NCBI RefSeq assembly: GCF_002836745.1
Contig: NZ_PJAR01000025.1
Location: 62,001 to 126,000, forward strand
Reading direction: 5' to 3'
DNA: 64,000 nt
Source of the DNA: Glaciecola sp. 33A
GTDB lineage: Bacteria > Pseudomonadota > Gammaproteobacteria > Enterobacterales > Alteromonadaceae
Made by a program: the position numbers and the translations under genes. Numbering within the stretch: the stretch's first letter is position 1; each line of letters opens with the position of its first letter. This document shows positions 54,657 through 64,000 of the stretch, one piece after another. The notes beneath the pieces are model-generated. The model was not told where the DNA came from, did no database searches, and worked only from the letters and a program-made list of their open reading frames with translations.

Positions 54657-57600
54657 ATGAAACCAATATGTCGATATTCACTTTCGAAGCTAGCTCTTTT
54701 TTCAATCGGACTTAGTATTTTATCAAGTCAAGCAATTGCATCAATAGACGTATCCAATGCGGGTTATTTTCGAACCCCTAGTATTCACCATAATACAATT
54801 GTATTTGCTGCTGAAGGCGACTTATGGAGAGTCAATCATCAAAGTGGATTGGTAAAAAATGAAGCGGTGAGATTAACCACCCATTCTGCTGAAGAAATAA
54901 CGCCCTTCATTTCACCAAATGGTCAACAGGTGGCTTTTTCTGCAAATTATGAAGGTACTATTGAGGTGTATTTAACCTCTGTAACAGGCGGTGCACCAGA
55001 ACGTATTACGTTTGAAAATAGCCGAGCAATGGTTAAAGGGTGGACCCAAAGCGGAGACATTGTATATGCAACATCGACAACGATTACGGGCCCCGCGAAC
55101 AGTTGGGTGCTTAAAACAGTCGATCCTAAGACCTTAGTTGTCAATAATATTGAAGTCTCAGATGCGGTAGAAGGCGTTATTGACGATAAAACCAATACAC
55201 TTTATTTTGTGCAGCACGGCCTGCAAATATCAACGGATAATGCTAATCAATATAAAGGTGGGGCGACGGGTGAGCTGTGGCGGTATGACTTGGATAATGT
55301 CGGGGAAGCAACAAAATTAACCGAGGCGCACACCGGATCGGTAAAAAATCCGATGCTGTTTAATCAACACCTCTACTTTATTAGCAACCAAAGCGGCATC
55401 GACAACATATGGCGTATGTCACTAAATGGCCAAAACGCTGAACCCGTCACCAAGTATATTGAATGGGGGGTTCGCAGCGCGTCTATGCACAATGGCACAA
55501 TTGCCTATCAACTTGGTGCAGATATTATTATCTTAGATCTAGTGAAAAATAACAGTGAAAAAGTGAGTATTGCACTCACGTCAGATTTTCCGCATTTGCG
55601 TGAACGCTGGATTGAAAAGCCACTTGAGTATCTATCGCAAGTATCATTATCGCCAAAAAGCAATAAAGTAGTTATAACGGCTAGGGGCAGAATTGCCGTC
55701 GCAGGGACAGACACTAAAAGACTGGTAGAAATCAATACAAAGCCGACGTCTCGCAGCAGAAATGCAATACTCAATATCGATAATAAATCGGTTTTTGCGT
55801 TCAATGATGATAGTGGTGAAAGTGAAGTTTGGCAGTTTTGGCTAGACGGTCAAACAGCGGCAAAAAAATTGACTAATGATGGTAAGACATCACGCTTAAA
55901 TATGTGGTTGTCGCCTGATGGCTCAAAACTCGCGCATGACACAAAACAGGGTGAGTTGTTCGTGTTAGATATTGAATCGGGTGAAAACACCCTATTACTG
56001 AATGACATTGCATCTGGCGTTAGCCGTTTTACCTGGTTCAACGATAACGATACTATCGCGCTTGCTTACGTTAAGTTGGGAAACGAGCGCACGTCAGTGA
56101 TGCTGCATTCTTTATCACAAGAAAAGTCAGAAACGTTAACCACTCAGAAGTATGAATCATATTCACCCACATTTAGTGCCGACGGTAAGTGGTTGTATTT
56201 TTTATCGGATCGAAACTTCAATGCAAACCCGAGTAGTCCATGGGGTGATAGAAACATGGGGACGGCGTTTGATCGTAAGGCAGAAATCTATGCTATTGCA
56301 TTAAATGCAGCCTCTAAATTTCCATTTGCAGAACCTCAGGAAAGCGTTGGAGCATTGTCTAAAACTGATGGTGTAGTCGTTGAAAAGATGGAAGAGAATG
56401 AGGATGACGAGTCCCCAAGTGACGGGCAAGATGAAAGCGATAAGTCACAAGACAAAAAGTTATCTAAGAAAAAGTCTGATACTGATCAAAAAGCATCAAT
56501 TGAGATTACATGGCAAGGTATTCAAAAAAGACTTTGGAAAGTACCGGTAAGTGCCGGTAATTATTCACAACTGTCTGCGAATGCGCGTTTCTTATACGTC
56601 ATTGACCAAGTGAATGAACCTAATTCAAGACCTAATTTAAAGTCGATTAGGATTAAACATGACCCCTCTCTAAAAACCTATACATCAGCTATTAGTGCTT
56701 ACGAACTGTCTATGGATGGTGAATCAATCCTCATACAGAAAGGCCGCCGCGCTGGCATTTCGATGTATGTGGTGTCTGCGGGCTCCATCTTCCCTAGTAA
56801 TGCGCGAGACAATATGGTGCAGACTCAAGGCTGGAAAATCAGAATTGAGCCTCGTAATGAATGGCGTCAAATATTTAAAGATGCTTGGCTTATGCACAGA
56901 GATTCGTTGTTCGAAACAGATATGCGTGGTGTCGATTGGATGGTCACTAAAGCGAAGTATGAACCTTTATTAAAAAGATTAACAGACAGGCGCGAGCTAA
57001 ACGATATTTTTAAGCAAATGATGGGTGAATTAAATGTACTGCACTCGCAAGTAAGAGGGGGTGACATTATCGACAATGATGAGACCGCTTCCTCGTCTTC
57101 GTTAGGTGCTGCTTTTCTCGACTCTGCCGACGGTGTTTTGGTTTCGCATATTTACCTGCACGATCCTGAATTACCAGATGAAGCCTCGCCCTTAGCCAGT
57201 CCTGGCGTTAATGCGATGAACGGCGACATCGTGAAAGCAATTAACAATACTGCCATCACAACCGTTGCTGATTTGGTTAAACAACTAAAGTTTCAATCAG
57301 GTAAGCAGGTTTTATTAACCTTGGAACGTAATGGTGAACAAATTGACACGATTGTTAAACCAGAATCGAGTGGCAATGAAGGGCGTTATAGATACCGTAA
57401 TTGGGTATATTCGAACGCAAGTAAAGTTGCTGAGCGAGACCAAGATATCGGTTATTTGCATCTGTATGCGATGACAGGAAGCGATCTGTCCACCTTCGCG
57501 AAGGAGTTTTACGCTCAATATAAAAAACAGGGTTTAATTATTGATGTACGCCGCAACAGAGGCGGTAATATCGATAGTATTATTATTGAAAAACTATTAA

Positions 57601-58064
57601 GACGCGCATGGTCATTTTGGCAAAGCACCAATGGTCAACGTTCGACCAATATGCAGCAAGCCTTTCGAGGCCATTTGGTGGTGTTAGCTGATGAGTTCAC
57701 TTATTCAGATGGTGAAACATTTACTGCGGGAATTAAAGCCTTAGATTTAGGCACTGTAATTGGAAAACAAACCGCAGGTGCTGGTGTTTGGCTCAGTGGC
57801 GGTAACTCCGTTGTTGACGGCGGTATAGCAAGGGTAGCTGAATTCCCGGTATTTGCTATGGATGGGCGGTGGATCACAGAAGGACGTGGTATTTCCCCTG
57901 ACATTGAAGTCAACAATATGCCCCACGCTACATATACAGGCATTGATGCGCAGTTAAATAAAGGCATTGCTTATTTACAAGAAAAAATTAAAGAGCGACC
58001 TATTCCTGAATACAAAGCGAAACCATTTCCTCCAGTAGATGCGACAGCGGACGACATTAAATGA
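54657..58064 (+). CDS. Tricorn-type S41 protease with beta-propeller and PDZ domains
   Basis: 1135 residues, exported by a signal peptide (cleavage near SSQAIAS). Residues about 35-560 hold PD40/WD-like propeller repeats (AEGDLWRV, LMFLSDRN-like FLSDRNFNANPSS). Residues about 575-620 are an acidic/Lys-rich linker. Then come the Tricorn C1 helical domain (EWRQIFKDAWLMHRDSLFE), a PDZ domain (GDIVKAINNTAITTVADL) and the S41 protease domain (DVRRNRGGNID) with catalytic Ser1017 in TYSDGETF. It probably degrades peptides in the periplasm. The stop overlaps the next start by four bases (ATGA). Confidence 0.93.
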   Translation: MKPICRYSLSKLALFSIGLSILSSQAIASIDVSNAGYFRTPSIHHNTIVFAAEGDLWRVNHQSGLVKNEAVRLTTHSAEEITPFISPNGQQVAFSANYEGTIEVYLTSVTGGAPERITFENSRAMVKGWTQSGDIVYATSTTITGPANSWVLKTVDPKTLVVNNIEVSDAVEGVIDDKTNTLYFVQHGLQISTDNANQYKGGATGELWRYDLDNVGEATKLTEAHTGSVKNPMLFNQHLYFISNQSGIDNIWRMSLNGQNAEPVTKYIEWGVRSASMHNGTIAYQLGADIIILDLVKNNSEKVSIALTSDFPHLRERWIEKPLEYLSQVSLSPKSNKVVITARGRIAVAGTDTKRLVEINTKPTSRSRNAILNIDNKSVFAFNDDSGESEVWQFWLDGQTAAKKLTNDGKTSRLNMWLSPDGSKLAHDTKQGELFVLDIESGENTLLLNDIASGVSRFTWFNDNDTIALAYVKLGNERTSVMLHSLSQEKSETLTTQKYESYSPTFSADGKWLYFLSDRNFNANPSSPWGDRNMGTAFDRKAEIYAIALNAASKFPFAEPQESVGALSKTDGVVVEKMEENEDDESPSDGQDESDKSQDKKLSKKKSDTDQKASIEITWQGIQKRLWKVPVSAGNYSQLSANARFLYVIDQVNEPNSRPNLKSIRIKHDPSLKTYTSAISAYELSMDGESILIQKGRRAGISMYVVSAGSIFPSNARDNMVQTQGWKIRIEPRNEWRQIFKDAWLMHRDSLFETDMRGVDWMVTKAKYEPLLKRLTDRRELNDIFKQMMGELNVLHSQVRGGDIIDNDETASSSSLGAAFLDSADGVLVSHIYLHDPELPDEASPLASPGVNAMNGDIVKAINNTAITTVADLVKQLKFQSGKQVLLTLERNGEQIDTIVKPESSGNEGRYRYRNWVYSNASKVAERDQDIGYLHLYAMTGSDLSTFAKEFYAQYKKQGLIIDVRRNRGGNIDSIIIEKLLRRAWSFWQSTNGQRSTNMQQAFRGHLVVLADEFTYSDGETFTAGIKALDLGTVIGKQTAGAGVWLSGGNSVVDGGIARVAEFPVFAMDGRWITEGRGISPDIEVNNMPHATYTGIDAQLNKGIAYLQEKIKERPIPEYKAKPFPPVDATADDIK

Positions 58065-59194
58065 AAAAAGCCTTGCTAGCTATATTTCTCGTTTTAGGCT
58101 CAGTAACACTGATTATGTGGGTAATCTCACCGGTTAGGCCGGTGGCATGGTCACCCGATCCGGATGATGGCTTAACGGGTGTCTATACACCAAACGATGC
58201 ACTCTTCGATCGAGATAGTGTTGCTATGCAACAGCAGTTTTTGCTCGATGTCGGCAAAGGTCCTGAAGATATCGTTATTGGTGAAGATGGCTATTTGTAT
58301 ACGGGCTATGATGATGGCCGAATTGTGCGGGCGCCGGTGGCGGACATATTGGCAGCGTATAGTAACTCGAGCAAGTCTTCTAGCGCGCAAAATTCATCCT
58401 CTCGTGATATCGCTTTTGATGAGTTTGCTAATACCCAAGGGCGACCCTTAGGTTTGCGCTTTGATGCTGCTGGCAACTTAATCGTTGCCGATGCAGTCAA
58501 GGGTATATTATCTATTGATAAACAGCGCAATATACGTGTTTTAGTTGATGAATATGAGGGTAAAAAACTACTTTTTGTTGACCATCTTGACATTGCCAAT
58601 GACGGGACTATTTGGTTTAGTGATGCATCGACTAGGTTCGATATGCTTAATTTTGTTTATGACTTTTTGGAAGCAAGTTCAACAGGCAGATTATTGAGCT
58701 ACAATCCTACATCGGGCGAAACACGCTTAAGAATGGATAATCTGTTTTTTGCCAATGGCGTTGCCGTTGGTCCCGATGATGAATTTGTGCTAATAAATGA
58801 AACAGGTAGAGCGAAAATTCATCGTTTGTGGTTGCAAGGGGATAAAGCCGGCAGCCGTGATATTTTCATGGAGCAGCTTCCAGCAATGCCAGATAATTTA
58901 TACTTCAAAGACGGCATCTTTTGGGTTTCACTCGTTACCTTACGCGACCCTTTGGTTGAAGGCTTAGCACAAAGCCCGTCGTTACGAAGGCTCATCGGCG
59001 GCGTACCTAAGAGCCTATTAAAAGCCAGTTCTCACTATGGTTTTGTGATTGGTGTGACACCTGAAGGCGACGTCATTCAAAACCTGCAATCAGCAAAAGG
59101 TTATCAAAGCATCACTACGGCAATAGAATTTCAAGGTCATTTATTTTTAGGCTCTCTAGACAACAACAGTATAGCGGTTATCAAAATAGACTGA
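58061..59194 (+). CDS. SMP-30/strictosidine-synthase-like beta-propeller protein
   Basis: 377 residues with an N-terminal membrane anchor (ALLAIFLVLGSVTLIMWVI). The remainder is a six-bladed propeller with GPEDIVIGEDGYLYTGYDDGR split over one blade, NTQGRPLGLRFDAAGNLIVAD region, DHLDIANDGTIWFSDAST and LFFANGVAVGPDDEFVLINE, as in strictosidine-synthase-like and APMAP proteins. Lactonase or hydrolase activity is possible; the substrate is unknown. It overlaps the Tricorn gene by four bases, so the two are translationally coupled. Confidence 0.87.
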   Translation: MKKALLAIFLVLGSVTLIMWVISPVRPVAWSPDPDDGLTGVYTPNDALFDRDSVAMQQQFLLDVGKGPEDIVIGEDGYLYTGYDDGRIVRAPVADILAAYSNSSKSSSAQNSSSRDIAFDEFANTQGRPLGLRFDAAGNLIVADAVKGILSIDKQRNIRVLVDEYEGKKLLFVDHLDIANDGTIWFSDASTRFDMLNFVYDFLEASSTGRLLSYNPTSGETRLRMDNLFFANGVAVGPDDEFVLINETGRAKIHRLWLQGDKAGSRDIFMEQLPAMPDNLYFKDGIFWVSLVTLRDPLVEGLAQSPSLRRLIGGVPKSLLKASSHYGFVIGVTPEGDVIQNLQSAKGYQSITTAIEFQGHLFLGSLDNNSIAVIKID

Positions 59195-59220
59195 CGACTT
59201 TGTGGATAAAGCTTGGCGTC

Positions 59221-59700
59221 TTATTTTTTGGCGTCTGGGCGGTATTTTTTAACCATGCCTTGTAGAAAGTTTCTTAGAAGCTGATCGCCACAAGCCTTGT
59301 AGCTGCGATGATCAGGTTTGCGAAACAGCGCCGATAGCTCACCTTTACTAAATCGAAAATTTGCATACTTAAGGACTTCAATCATATCGTCATCGCGATA
59401 TGACATCGCAATTCTAATTTTACGCAGTATTTCGTTGTTACTTAAACGCTCTTCGCCTTTCAGCACTTGAAGCTCAACACCTTCTTGCTTGCCGCGTCTT
59501 TTAATAATTAAGCCGTCTAAAAACAAAGAAATGATTTTGTCGCGACAAAGAATAAAGCCAGGTTCCTCTTCCTTTTTCATTATTCTCTGTAAATATTCGG
59601 TTTCCATGTCGTAATTGGCCAACTTAAATAGGTCGATAGCAGAACCATCGTTAAGTTTCAGGGCGAAACGTAAGCGGCGTAGAACGTCATTGTGGATCAT
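59221..59700 (-). CDS. yehS: DUF1456 family protein YehS
   Basis: 159 residues made of two similar DUF1456 halves: NDVLRRLRFALKLNDGSAIDL and NNEILRKIRIAMSYRDDDMIE begin each. Small cytoplasmic protein of unknown function, length typical of YehS. Convergent with the SMP-30-like gene and divergent from the ABC-F gene. Confidence 0.9.
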   Translation of the reverse strand: MIHNDVLRRLRFALKLNDGSAIDLFKLANYDMETEYLQRIMKKEEEPGFILCRDKIISLFLDGLIIKRRGKQEGVELQVLKGEERLSNNEILRKIRIAMSYRDDDMIEVLKYANFRFSKGELSALFRKPDHRSYKACGDQLLRNFLQGMVKKYRPDAKK

Positions 59701-59835
59701 AATTTACTTGTCACGGAATAAAAAATGCGAGTATATACTATGGGTTAGCAACTTTATACCGCTTATCAATCTCAAGCAGCCTAAATGAAAGCCATTCATC
59801 CGCTATTCTTGGTTTAATAAACAGCAATAATCATG

Positions 59836-59876
59836 TATAGTGCGCGCGATTTTCAATAATCGTGCGCAACGCTTTT
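59836..59876 (+). promoter_or_regulatory. Candidate promoter -10 and leader hairpin of the ABC-F gene
   Basis: TATAGT (59836-59841) resembles a -10. It is followed at once by an 11-bp stem TGCGCGCGATT / AATCGTGCGCA (one G.T pair, loop TTCAAT, 59841-59868) and then GCTTTTT (to 59876), the layout of an intrinsic terminator or attenuator 37 bases before the start codon. It could also terminate readthrough if the promoter lies elsewhere. Confidence 0.4.
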
Positions 59877-59912
59877 TGCCACGTTAATAATTTTTTATAT
59901 TCGGACGTTTCT

Positions 59913-61499
59913 TTGATTACTACAGCAAACATTACCATGCAGTTTGGCGCCAAGCCACTTTTCGAAAACATATCAGCTAAATTCGGTAACGGCAACCGTT
60001 ACGGACTCATCGGTGCAAATGGCTGTGGTAAATCTACCTTGATGAAAATCATGACAGGCGAGCTTCAACCGACTTCAGGTAACATATCTATCACGCCAGG
60101 TGAAAGATTAGGAACCTTAAGCCAGGATCAATATGCTTTTGAGAAGTTTTCAGTTGTTGACGCAGTTATCATGGGGGACGCTGGTCTTTGGGAAGTGAAA
60201 CAAGAAAGAGACCGAATTTACTCCTTACCAGAAATGTCTGAAGATGACGGCATGAAGGTAGCAGACTTGGAGTCAGAATTTGCTGAAATGGATGGTTATA
60301 CTGCCGAAGCAAGAGCAATAGAGCTGTTAGTAGAAGCTGGCATTCATCAAAAGTACCACTTCGGCTTAATGTCTGAGGTTGCGCCAGGTTTGAAGTTGAG
60401 AGTACTTATTGCTCAAGCGTTATTTTCAAACCCAGATATTTTGCTTTTGGACGAACCAACTAACAACTTGGATATTTACACCATTAAGTGGTTAGAAGAC
60501 GTTCTGAACCAACGTAAATGTACAATGGTAATAGTATCCCACGATCGTCACTTCTTAAACTCAGTTTGCACACACATGGCCGATATAGACTTTGGTGAAT
60601 TACGCATTTACCCTGGAAACTATGAATCATATATGGCGGCCGCTGCATTAGCGCAAGAACAAATACATCGTGAAAATGATAAAAAATCCATTGAAATCGG
60701 AGAGCTTCAAGGTTTCGTTGCGCGCTTCTCTGCAAATGCCTCGAAAGCGAAGCAAGCGTCATCTAGGGCCAAAAAATTAGAAAAAATCGAATTAACTGAA
60801 GTTGTTTCTTCAAGCCGGCAAACACCGTTTATTAATTATAAGCAGCATAGAAAACTGCATCGTTTAGCACTTGAATTAACCAATATAACGCATGGTTTTG
60901 ATGGCGAAACGCTATTCAAGAGTAATGAAATTCTCCTAGAAGCGGGTTCAAAATTAGCCGTTATTGGTGAAAATGGAGCGGGTAAAACGACATTTTTGCG
61001 TTGTTTAATGGACGAATTAAAAGTCAATGGCGGGATTGTGAAATGGTCAGAAAACGCGACTATTGGTTACTGTCCGCAAGACACCACTGAGGACTTTTCG
61101 GCTGACATTACTTTATTTGATTGGATGTCTAAATGGCGAACGCCAAAACATGATGATTTGGCTGTTAGAGCCATATTAGGTCGCTTATTATTTACCTCTG
61201 ATGACGTAAACAAAAAAGTAAATGTGTGTTCAGGTGGTGAAAAAAATAGACTCATGTTTGGTAAGTTGATGATGTTAGATATTAATGTACTTATTATGGA
61301 TGAACCTACAAATCACATGGACATGGAGGCGATTGAAGCACTCAATAAAGCATTGAAAAACTTCGACGGTACACTTATTTTTGTTAGCCACGACAGGGAA
61401 TTTGTGTCAACGTTGGCAACCAGCATCATTGAAGTTAAAGACGAAAAACTTAATTACTTCAAAGGGACTTACGATGAGTACACAAGTCTTTCTCGCTAG
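59913..61499 (+). CDS. ybiT: ABC-F family ATPase, YbiT-like
   Basis: Ribosome-associated ABC-F protein of 528 residues from TTG 59913, which gives the conserved N terminus [20 protein letters not shown]; an upstream in-frame start at 59862 would add 17 unconserved residues. Two ATPase domains: Walker [10 protein letters not shown] and GENGAGKTT, signatures [16 protein letters not shown] (degenerate, typical) and [16 protein letters not shown], Walker [12 protein letters not shown] and [11 protein letters not shown], joined by a charged linker helix pair ([20 protein letters not shown]). No membrane segments. Followed by a strong terminator. Confidence 0.94.
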   Translation: MITTANITMQFGAKPLFENISAKFGNGNRYGLIGANGCGKSTLMKIMTGELQPTSGNISITPGERLGTLSQDQYAFEKFSVVDAVIMGDAGLWEVKQERDRIYSLPEMSEDDGMKVADLESEFAEMDGYTAEARAIELLVEAGIHQKYHFGLMSEVAPGLKLRVLIAQALFSNPDILLLDEPTNNLDIYTIKWLEDVLNQRKCTMVIVSHDRHFLNSVCTHMADIDFGELRIYPGNYESYMAAAALAQEQIHRENDKKSIEIGELQGFVARFSANASKAKQASSRAKKLEKIELTEVVSSSRQTPFINYKQHRKLHRLALELTNITHGFDGETLFKSNEILLEAGSKLAVIGENGAGKTTFLRCLMDELKVNGGIVKWSENATIGYCPQDTTEDFSADITLFDWMSKWRTPKHDDLAVRAILGRLLFTSDDVNKKVNVCSGGEKNRLMFGKLMMLDINVLIMDEPTNHMDMEAIEALNKALKNFDGTLIFVSHDREFVSTLATSIIEVKDEKLNYFKGTYDEYTSLSR

Positions 61500-61536
61500 T
61501 TCAGACTAGCTCATTACAGGCTATTTAGTGTGTATT

Positions 61537-61575
61537 AAAAACGGTCATTTCGATATCGAAATGACCGTTTTTTTT
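61537..61575 (+). terminator. Intrinsic terminator after the ABC-F gene
   Basis: Perfect 36-nt palindrome: AAAAACGGTCATTTCGAT followed by its reverse complement, ending in eight T (61568-61575). The A-run on the left makes it functional in both directions. It lies 37 bases after the stop. Confidence 0.92.
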
Positions 61576-61782
61576 GTCAGCAACATTTAGAAACTAATTA
61601 AACCGCTTATTTATCCATCATTTGTTTAAATTTCATTCGGACGCTGGTATTTTAATATTGTTGTAAACAGTCATCTTACGAACTAACTTATCGTTGTTTG
61701 TCTGATTTTTTCACAAAAGCGATTTATAAAGTGACCTACATAGTGATCTATAAAATAATGATAAACGGTTGAAGAGGACGCG

Positions 61783-62661
61783 ATGTTAAGTATCTCAGGT
61801 ATTACAAAAACGTATGACAATGGCGTGAAAGCATTAAATGATGTGAACATCACTATTCCTAACGGTCTGTTTGGTTTGTTAGGCCCCAATGGAGCAGGTA
61901 AGTCGTCGTTAATGAGAACCATAGCAACACTGCAACCGGCCGATGCAGGGACTATTACCTTTGATGGTATCGATGTGTTGTCGCAACCTAACGAGCTGCG
62001 TCAACGTTTAGGTTATTTGCCTCAGGACTTTGGTGTTTATCCGCGTATTAGTGCTTATGATTTACTCGATCATTTGGCTATTTTAAAAGGCATTGCGAAC
62101 AAACCAGAACGCCAAGAGGCAGTCAACGGTTTGCTAGCTCATGTAAATCTTTTTCAACATCGCAGAAATGCAGTGAGCGGATTTTCAGGCGGAATGCGGC
62201 AACGCTTTGGTATCGCCCAAGCCTTGCTGGGTAATCCTGACCTACTTATTGTAGATGAGCCAACCGCAGGGCTAGATCCAGAAGAGCGCAATCGTTTTCA
62301 TAACTTGTTGGTAACACTGGGGGAGGATAAAGTCATCATCTTATCTACCCACATAGTGGATGATGTGTCTGAATTGTGTGCTGATATGGCGGTACTAGGT
62401 GCTGGCGAAATACTATTGCAAGGGAATCCAATTGAAGTAACCAATAACCTCGCTGGGAAAATTTGGCGAAAAATTGTCAGCATGGATGAAGCAAAGGAAA
62501 TTGAAGCCAACATGGCATTGATATCAAAACGCTTGTTTGCAGGCAGAACCGTCGTTCATGTCATGGCCAACACATCACCTGAGGGCTTTGAATCTGCGCC
62601 AGCAAATTTAGAAGATGTGTACTTTTCTACCTTACATCAACAACGCACTAGCGCGATTTAA
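61783..62661 (+). CDS. ABC transporter ATP-binding protein
   Basis: 292 residues. Walker A GPNGAGKSS, Q-loop YLPQDFGVYP, signature FSGGMRQRFGIAQALL, Walker B LLIVDEPTAGLDP and His switch STHIVDDV. AGAGGA precedes the ATG. The permease gene starts 9 bases downstream, so this is the motor of an ABC-2-type exporter. The substrate is unknown. Confidence 0.93.
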   Translation: MLSISGITKTYDNGVKALNDVNITIPNGLFGLLGPNGAGKSSLMRTIATLQPADAGTITFDGIDVLSQPNELRQRLGYLPQDFGVYPRISAYDLLDHLAILKGIANKPERQEAVNGLLAHVNLFQHRRNAVSGFSGGMRQRFGIAQALLGNPDLLIVDEPTAGLDPEERNRFHNLLVTLGEDKVIILSTHIVDDVSELCADMAVLGAGEILLQGNPIEVTNNLAGKIWRKIVSMDEAKEIEANMALISKRLFAGRTVVHVMANTSPEGFESAPANLEDVYFSTLHQQRTSAI

Positions 62662-62670
62662 GGGACTATC

Positions 62671-64000
62671 ATGTTTTTAAAAATGCTCGCGTTTGAATGG
62701 CGTTATTACATCAAACAACCTTCTTTTATTGTCACCTGTTTGGTGTTTTTCTTACTGCCTTTTTTAATCATGACTATCGAAGAAGTGACTGCTGGGGGGG
62801 GCGGAAATACGCATTTAAATAGCCCTTATGTGATTGCCAATACGATGCTCACTTTTGGCCTCTTTGCCATGTTTGTGGTGGTCAATTTCGTTGCCAATAC
62901 AGCCAGTCGAAATGACACCTCCATGATGTCAGAAATTATCTGTACGAAACCGATCCCGCCAATGTCTTATCAACTTGGGCGCTTTTTTGGTGCGTTTCTT
63001 GTTTGCGTGAGCGTGTTTTTGATGGTGCCACTTGCCCTGCTTATTGGTTCTCTAATGCCATGGTTGGATCAAGAGAGGTTGGGAGAATTCAACCTCGTGT
63101 CTTACCTTGCTCCTTTTCTTATTTATTCAGTCACCACTATTTTTGTTCTATCCACTTTGTTTTATGCCGTAGCATTGCGTTTTCGAAGTATTATGCCGGT
63201 GTATCTTACTGCGTTAGGATTGTTGATCATCTACGTTGTATCATCGGCAATTTTCGATGAACCAAATCAACGTCAGATCCTCGCCATTATAGATCCGTTC
63301 GGCATCAATACATTCAGCGAAGTAACGAGTTATTGGACCCCATTTGATAAAAACACAATGACGGTGCAGTTGACTTCAGAAGTGATTACTAATAGAGCGC
63401 TTTGGATTGCGCTTGGCGTCGCTAGCTTGTTTGGTTTTGGAAAAATATTTTCGCCGTTAACAATGAAGTCGATTAAAGAAAAGAAGAATAAAGACATCAC
63501 GTTTGTTGAAACACCAACGACAACGCTAAGCAAAGTAAAATACCAATCAGGTTCAGGTATTCAGCAATTTTTGACAAGAACTACATTTGAAATAAAACAA
63601 ATTGTATTTAGTCCTGCGTTTCCTATTCTTATGTTGTTTTGTGCGTTCAATTTAATTGCTCAGTTTTTTAACCCAATCGGTCTTTATGGCGCGTCGAATT
63701 GGCCGTTGACGCAAACCATGGTGCAACTGATTCAGAATGCCTTTGGATTAGTCAATATTATTGTTATTACGTACTACAGCGCTGAAGTGGTTTGGCGTGA
63801 ACGCACCGTTGGTATGGGCGATATCACTGATAGTATGCCAGTGGCTAACATAACCTTTTGGCTTTCTAAGTTCATTGCGGTTTGCGTAGTGATTATTAGC
63901 ATATTTTTGATCGGCATACTGGCGTCAATATTTAATCAACTAATTTTAGGTTATAGCAACCTAGATATACTGCAATACGTTGTGTCCTTATTTTACTACA
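62671..64000 (+). CDS. ABC-2 type permease, probably N-terminal part of a permease/M1-aminopeptidase fusion (3' truncated)
   Basis: Open from ATG 62671 to the window end (443 codons, no stop), preceded by AGGGA. It starts MFLKMLAFEWRYYIKQPSF and has repeated membrane segments (VTCLVFFLLPFLIMTI, MLTFGLFAMFVVVNFVAN, VCVSVFLMVPLALLIGSLMPW, IMPVYLTALGLLIIYVV), a hydrophilic loop near residue 265-300, then a second set of TM segments with VVWRERTVGMGDITDSMPV. This N-terminal pattern (FEWRY..QP, GGGGN..NSPY) is that of the large ABC permease/M1 aminopeptidase fusion proteins; the peptidase part would lie beyond the window and is inference. A run of eight G (62794-62801) lies in frame near the N terminus. 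Confidence 0.85.
   Translation, partial: MFLKMLAFEWRYYIKQPSFIVTCLVFFLLPFLIMTIEEVTAGGGGNTHLNSPYVIANTMLTFGLFAMFVVVNFVANTASRNDTSMMSEIICTKPIPPMSYQLGRFFGAFLVCVSVFLMVPLALLIGSLMPWLDQERLGEFNLVSYLAPFLIYSVTTIFVLSTLFYAVALRFRSIMPVYLTALGLLIIYVVSSAIFDEPNQRQILAIIDPFGINTFSEVTSYWTPFDKNTMTVQLTSEVITNRALWIALGVASLFGFGKIFSPLTMKSIKEKKNKDITFVETPTTTLSKVKYQSGSGIQQFLTRTTFEIKQIVFSPAFPILMLFCAFNLIAQFFNPIGLYGASNWPLTQTMVQLIQNAFGLVNIIVITYYSAEVVWRERTVGMGDITDSMPVANITFWLSKFIAVCVVIISIFLIGILASIFNQLILGYSNLDILQYVVSLFYY

Noticed and set aside
63003-63260. 85-codon plus-strand frame near the right edge
   Set aside because: It is out of frame with the long permease reading frame from 62671, which explains the region.

Overview
This window looks like a chromosomal segment of an AT-rich marine gammaproteobacterium of the Alteromonadales, probably close to Glaciecola/Paraglaciecola/Alteromonas. 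That placement is inferred from enterobacterial-type gene orders (ppiB-lpxH divergent from cysS; mltD-gloB divergent from a yafS-like methyltransferase; metG divergent from apbC), from two large TonB-dependent receptors, and from many secreted or lipoprotein peptidases. No 16S gene is present to confirm it. There is one tRNA gene (Pro, GGG), no CRISPR array and no recognisable insertion sequence or prophage.

Layout. 1-5869: two tandem RND efflux permeases, the first cut by the window edge. 6057-16631: an accessory uptake/catabolic locus with a MocR-type (GntR plus aminotransferase) regulator, a nitrilase-superfamily amidase, a TonB receptor, gene debris, a TPR-sulfotransferase, a decayed copy of the amidase start, a secreted beta-lactamase-fold hydrolase and an MFS transporter. 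16813-34407: mostly housekeeping (miaE, lpxH, ppiB, cysS, mltD, gloB, recQ, metG, apbC, dcd, tRNA-Pro). 33301-35977: modABC molybdate transporter. 36312-39775: an M1 aminopeptidase lipoprotein, an HdfR-like LysR regulator and two small proteins. 39971-43431: a three-gene RimK-like ATP-grasp / GNAT-C39 peptidase / DUF155 operon. 43443-47810: a second TonB receptor followed by a second TPR-sulfotransferase. 48341-52913: an M49-like peptidase and a DUF1800-DUF1501 pair. 53262-64000: cca, a Tricorn-type protease overlapping an SMP-30-like gene, yehS, an ABC-F ATPase, and an ABC exporter whose permease runs off the window.

The most interesting signal is in the 6-16.6 kb locus. Three promoters carry a direct repeat of a 9-bp half-site CTGG(C/T/A)(A/C)C(C/T)A, always with half-sites exactly 23 bp apart: before the amidase, before the TonB receptor, and before the beta-lactamase-fold/MFS pair. 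In the first and third sites the operator lies exactly 110 bp before the start codon, and its second half occupies the -35 position 17 bp before a -10-like hexamer. The third site is part of a degenerate duplication that also carries a relic of the amidase 5' end. This suggests that a duplicated MocR-dependent promoter brought the hydrolase and transporter into one small regulon. The MocR protein also has an unusual C-terminal domain of about 110 residues.

A second recurrent pattern is TonB receptor, strong intrinsic terminator, then TPR-sulfotransferase, which occurs twice on opposite strands. Functions assigned below rest on motif recognition by eye; no database search was possible.
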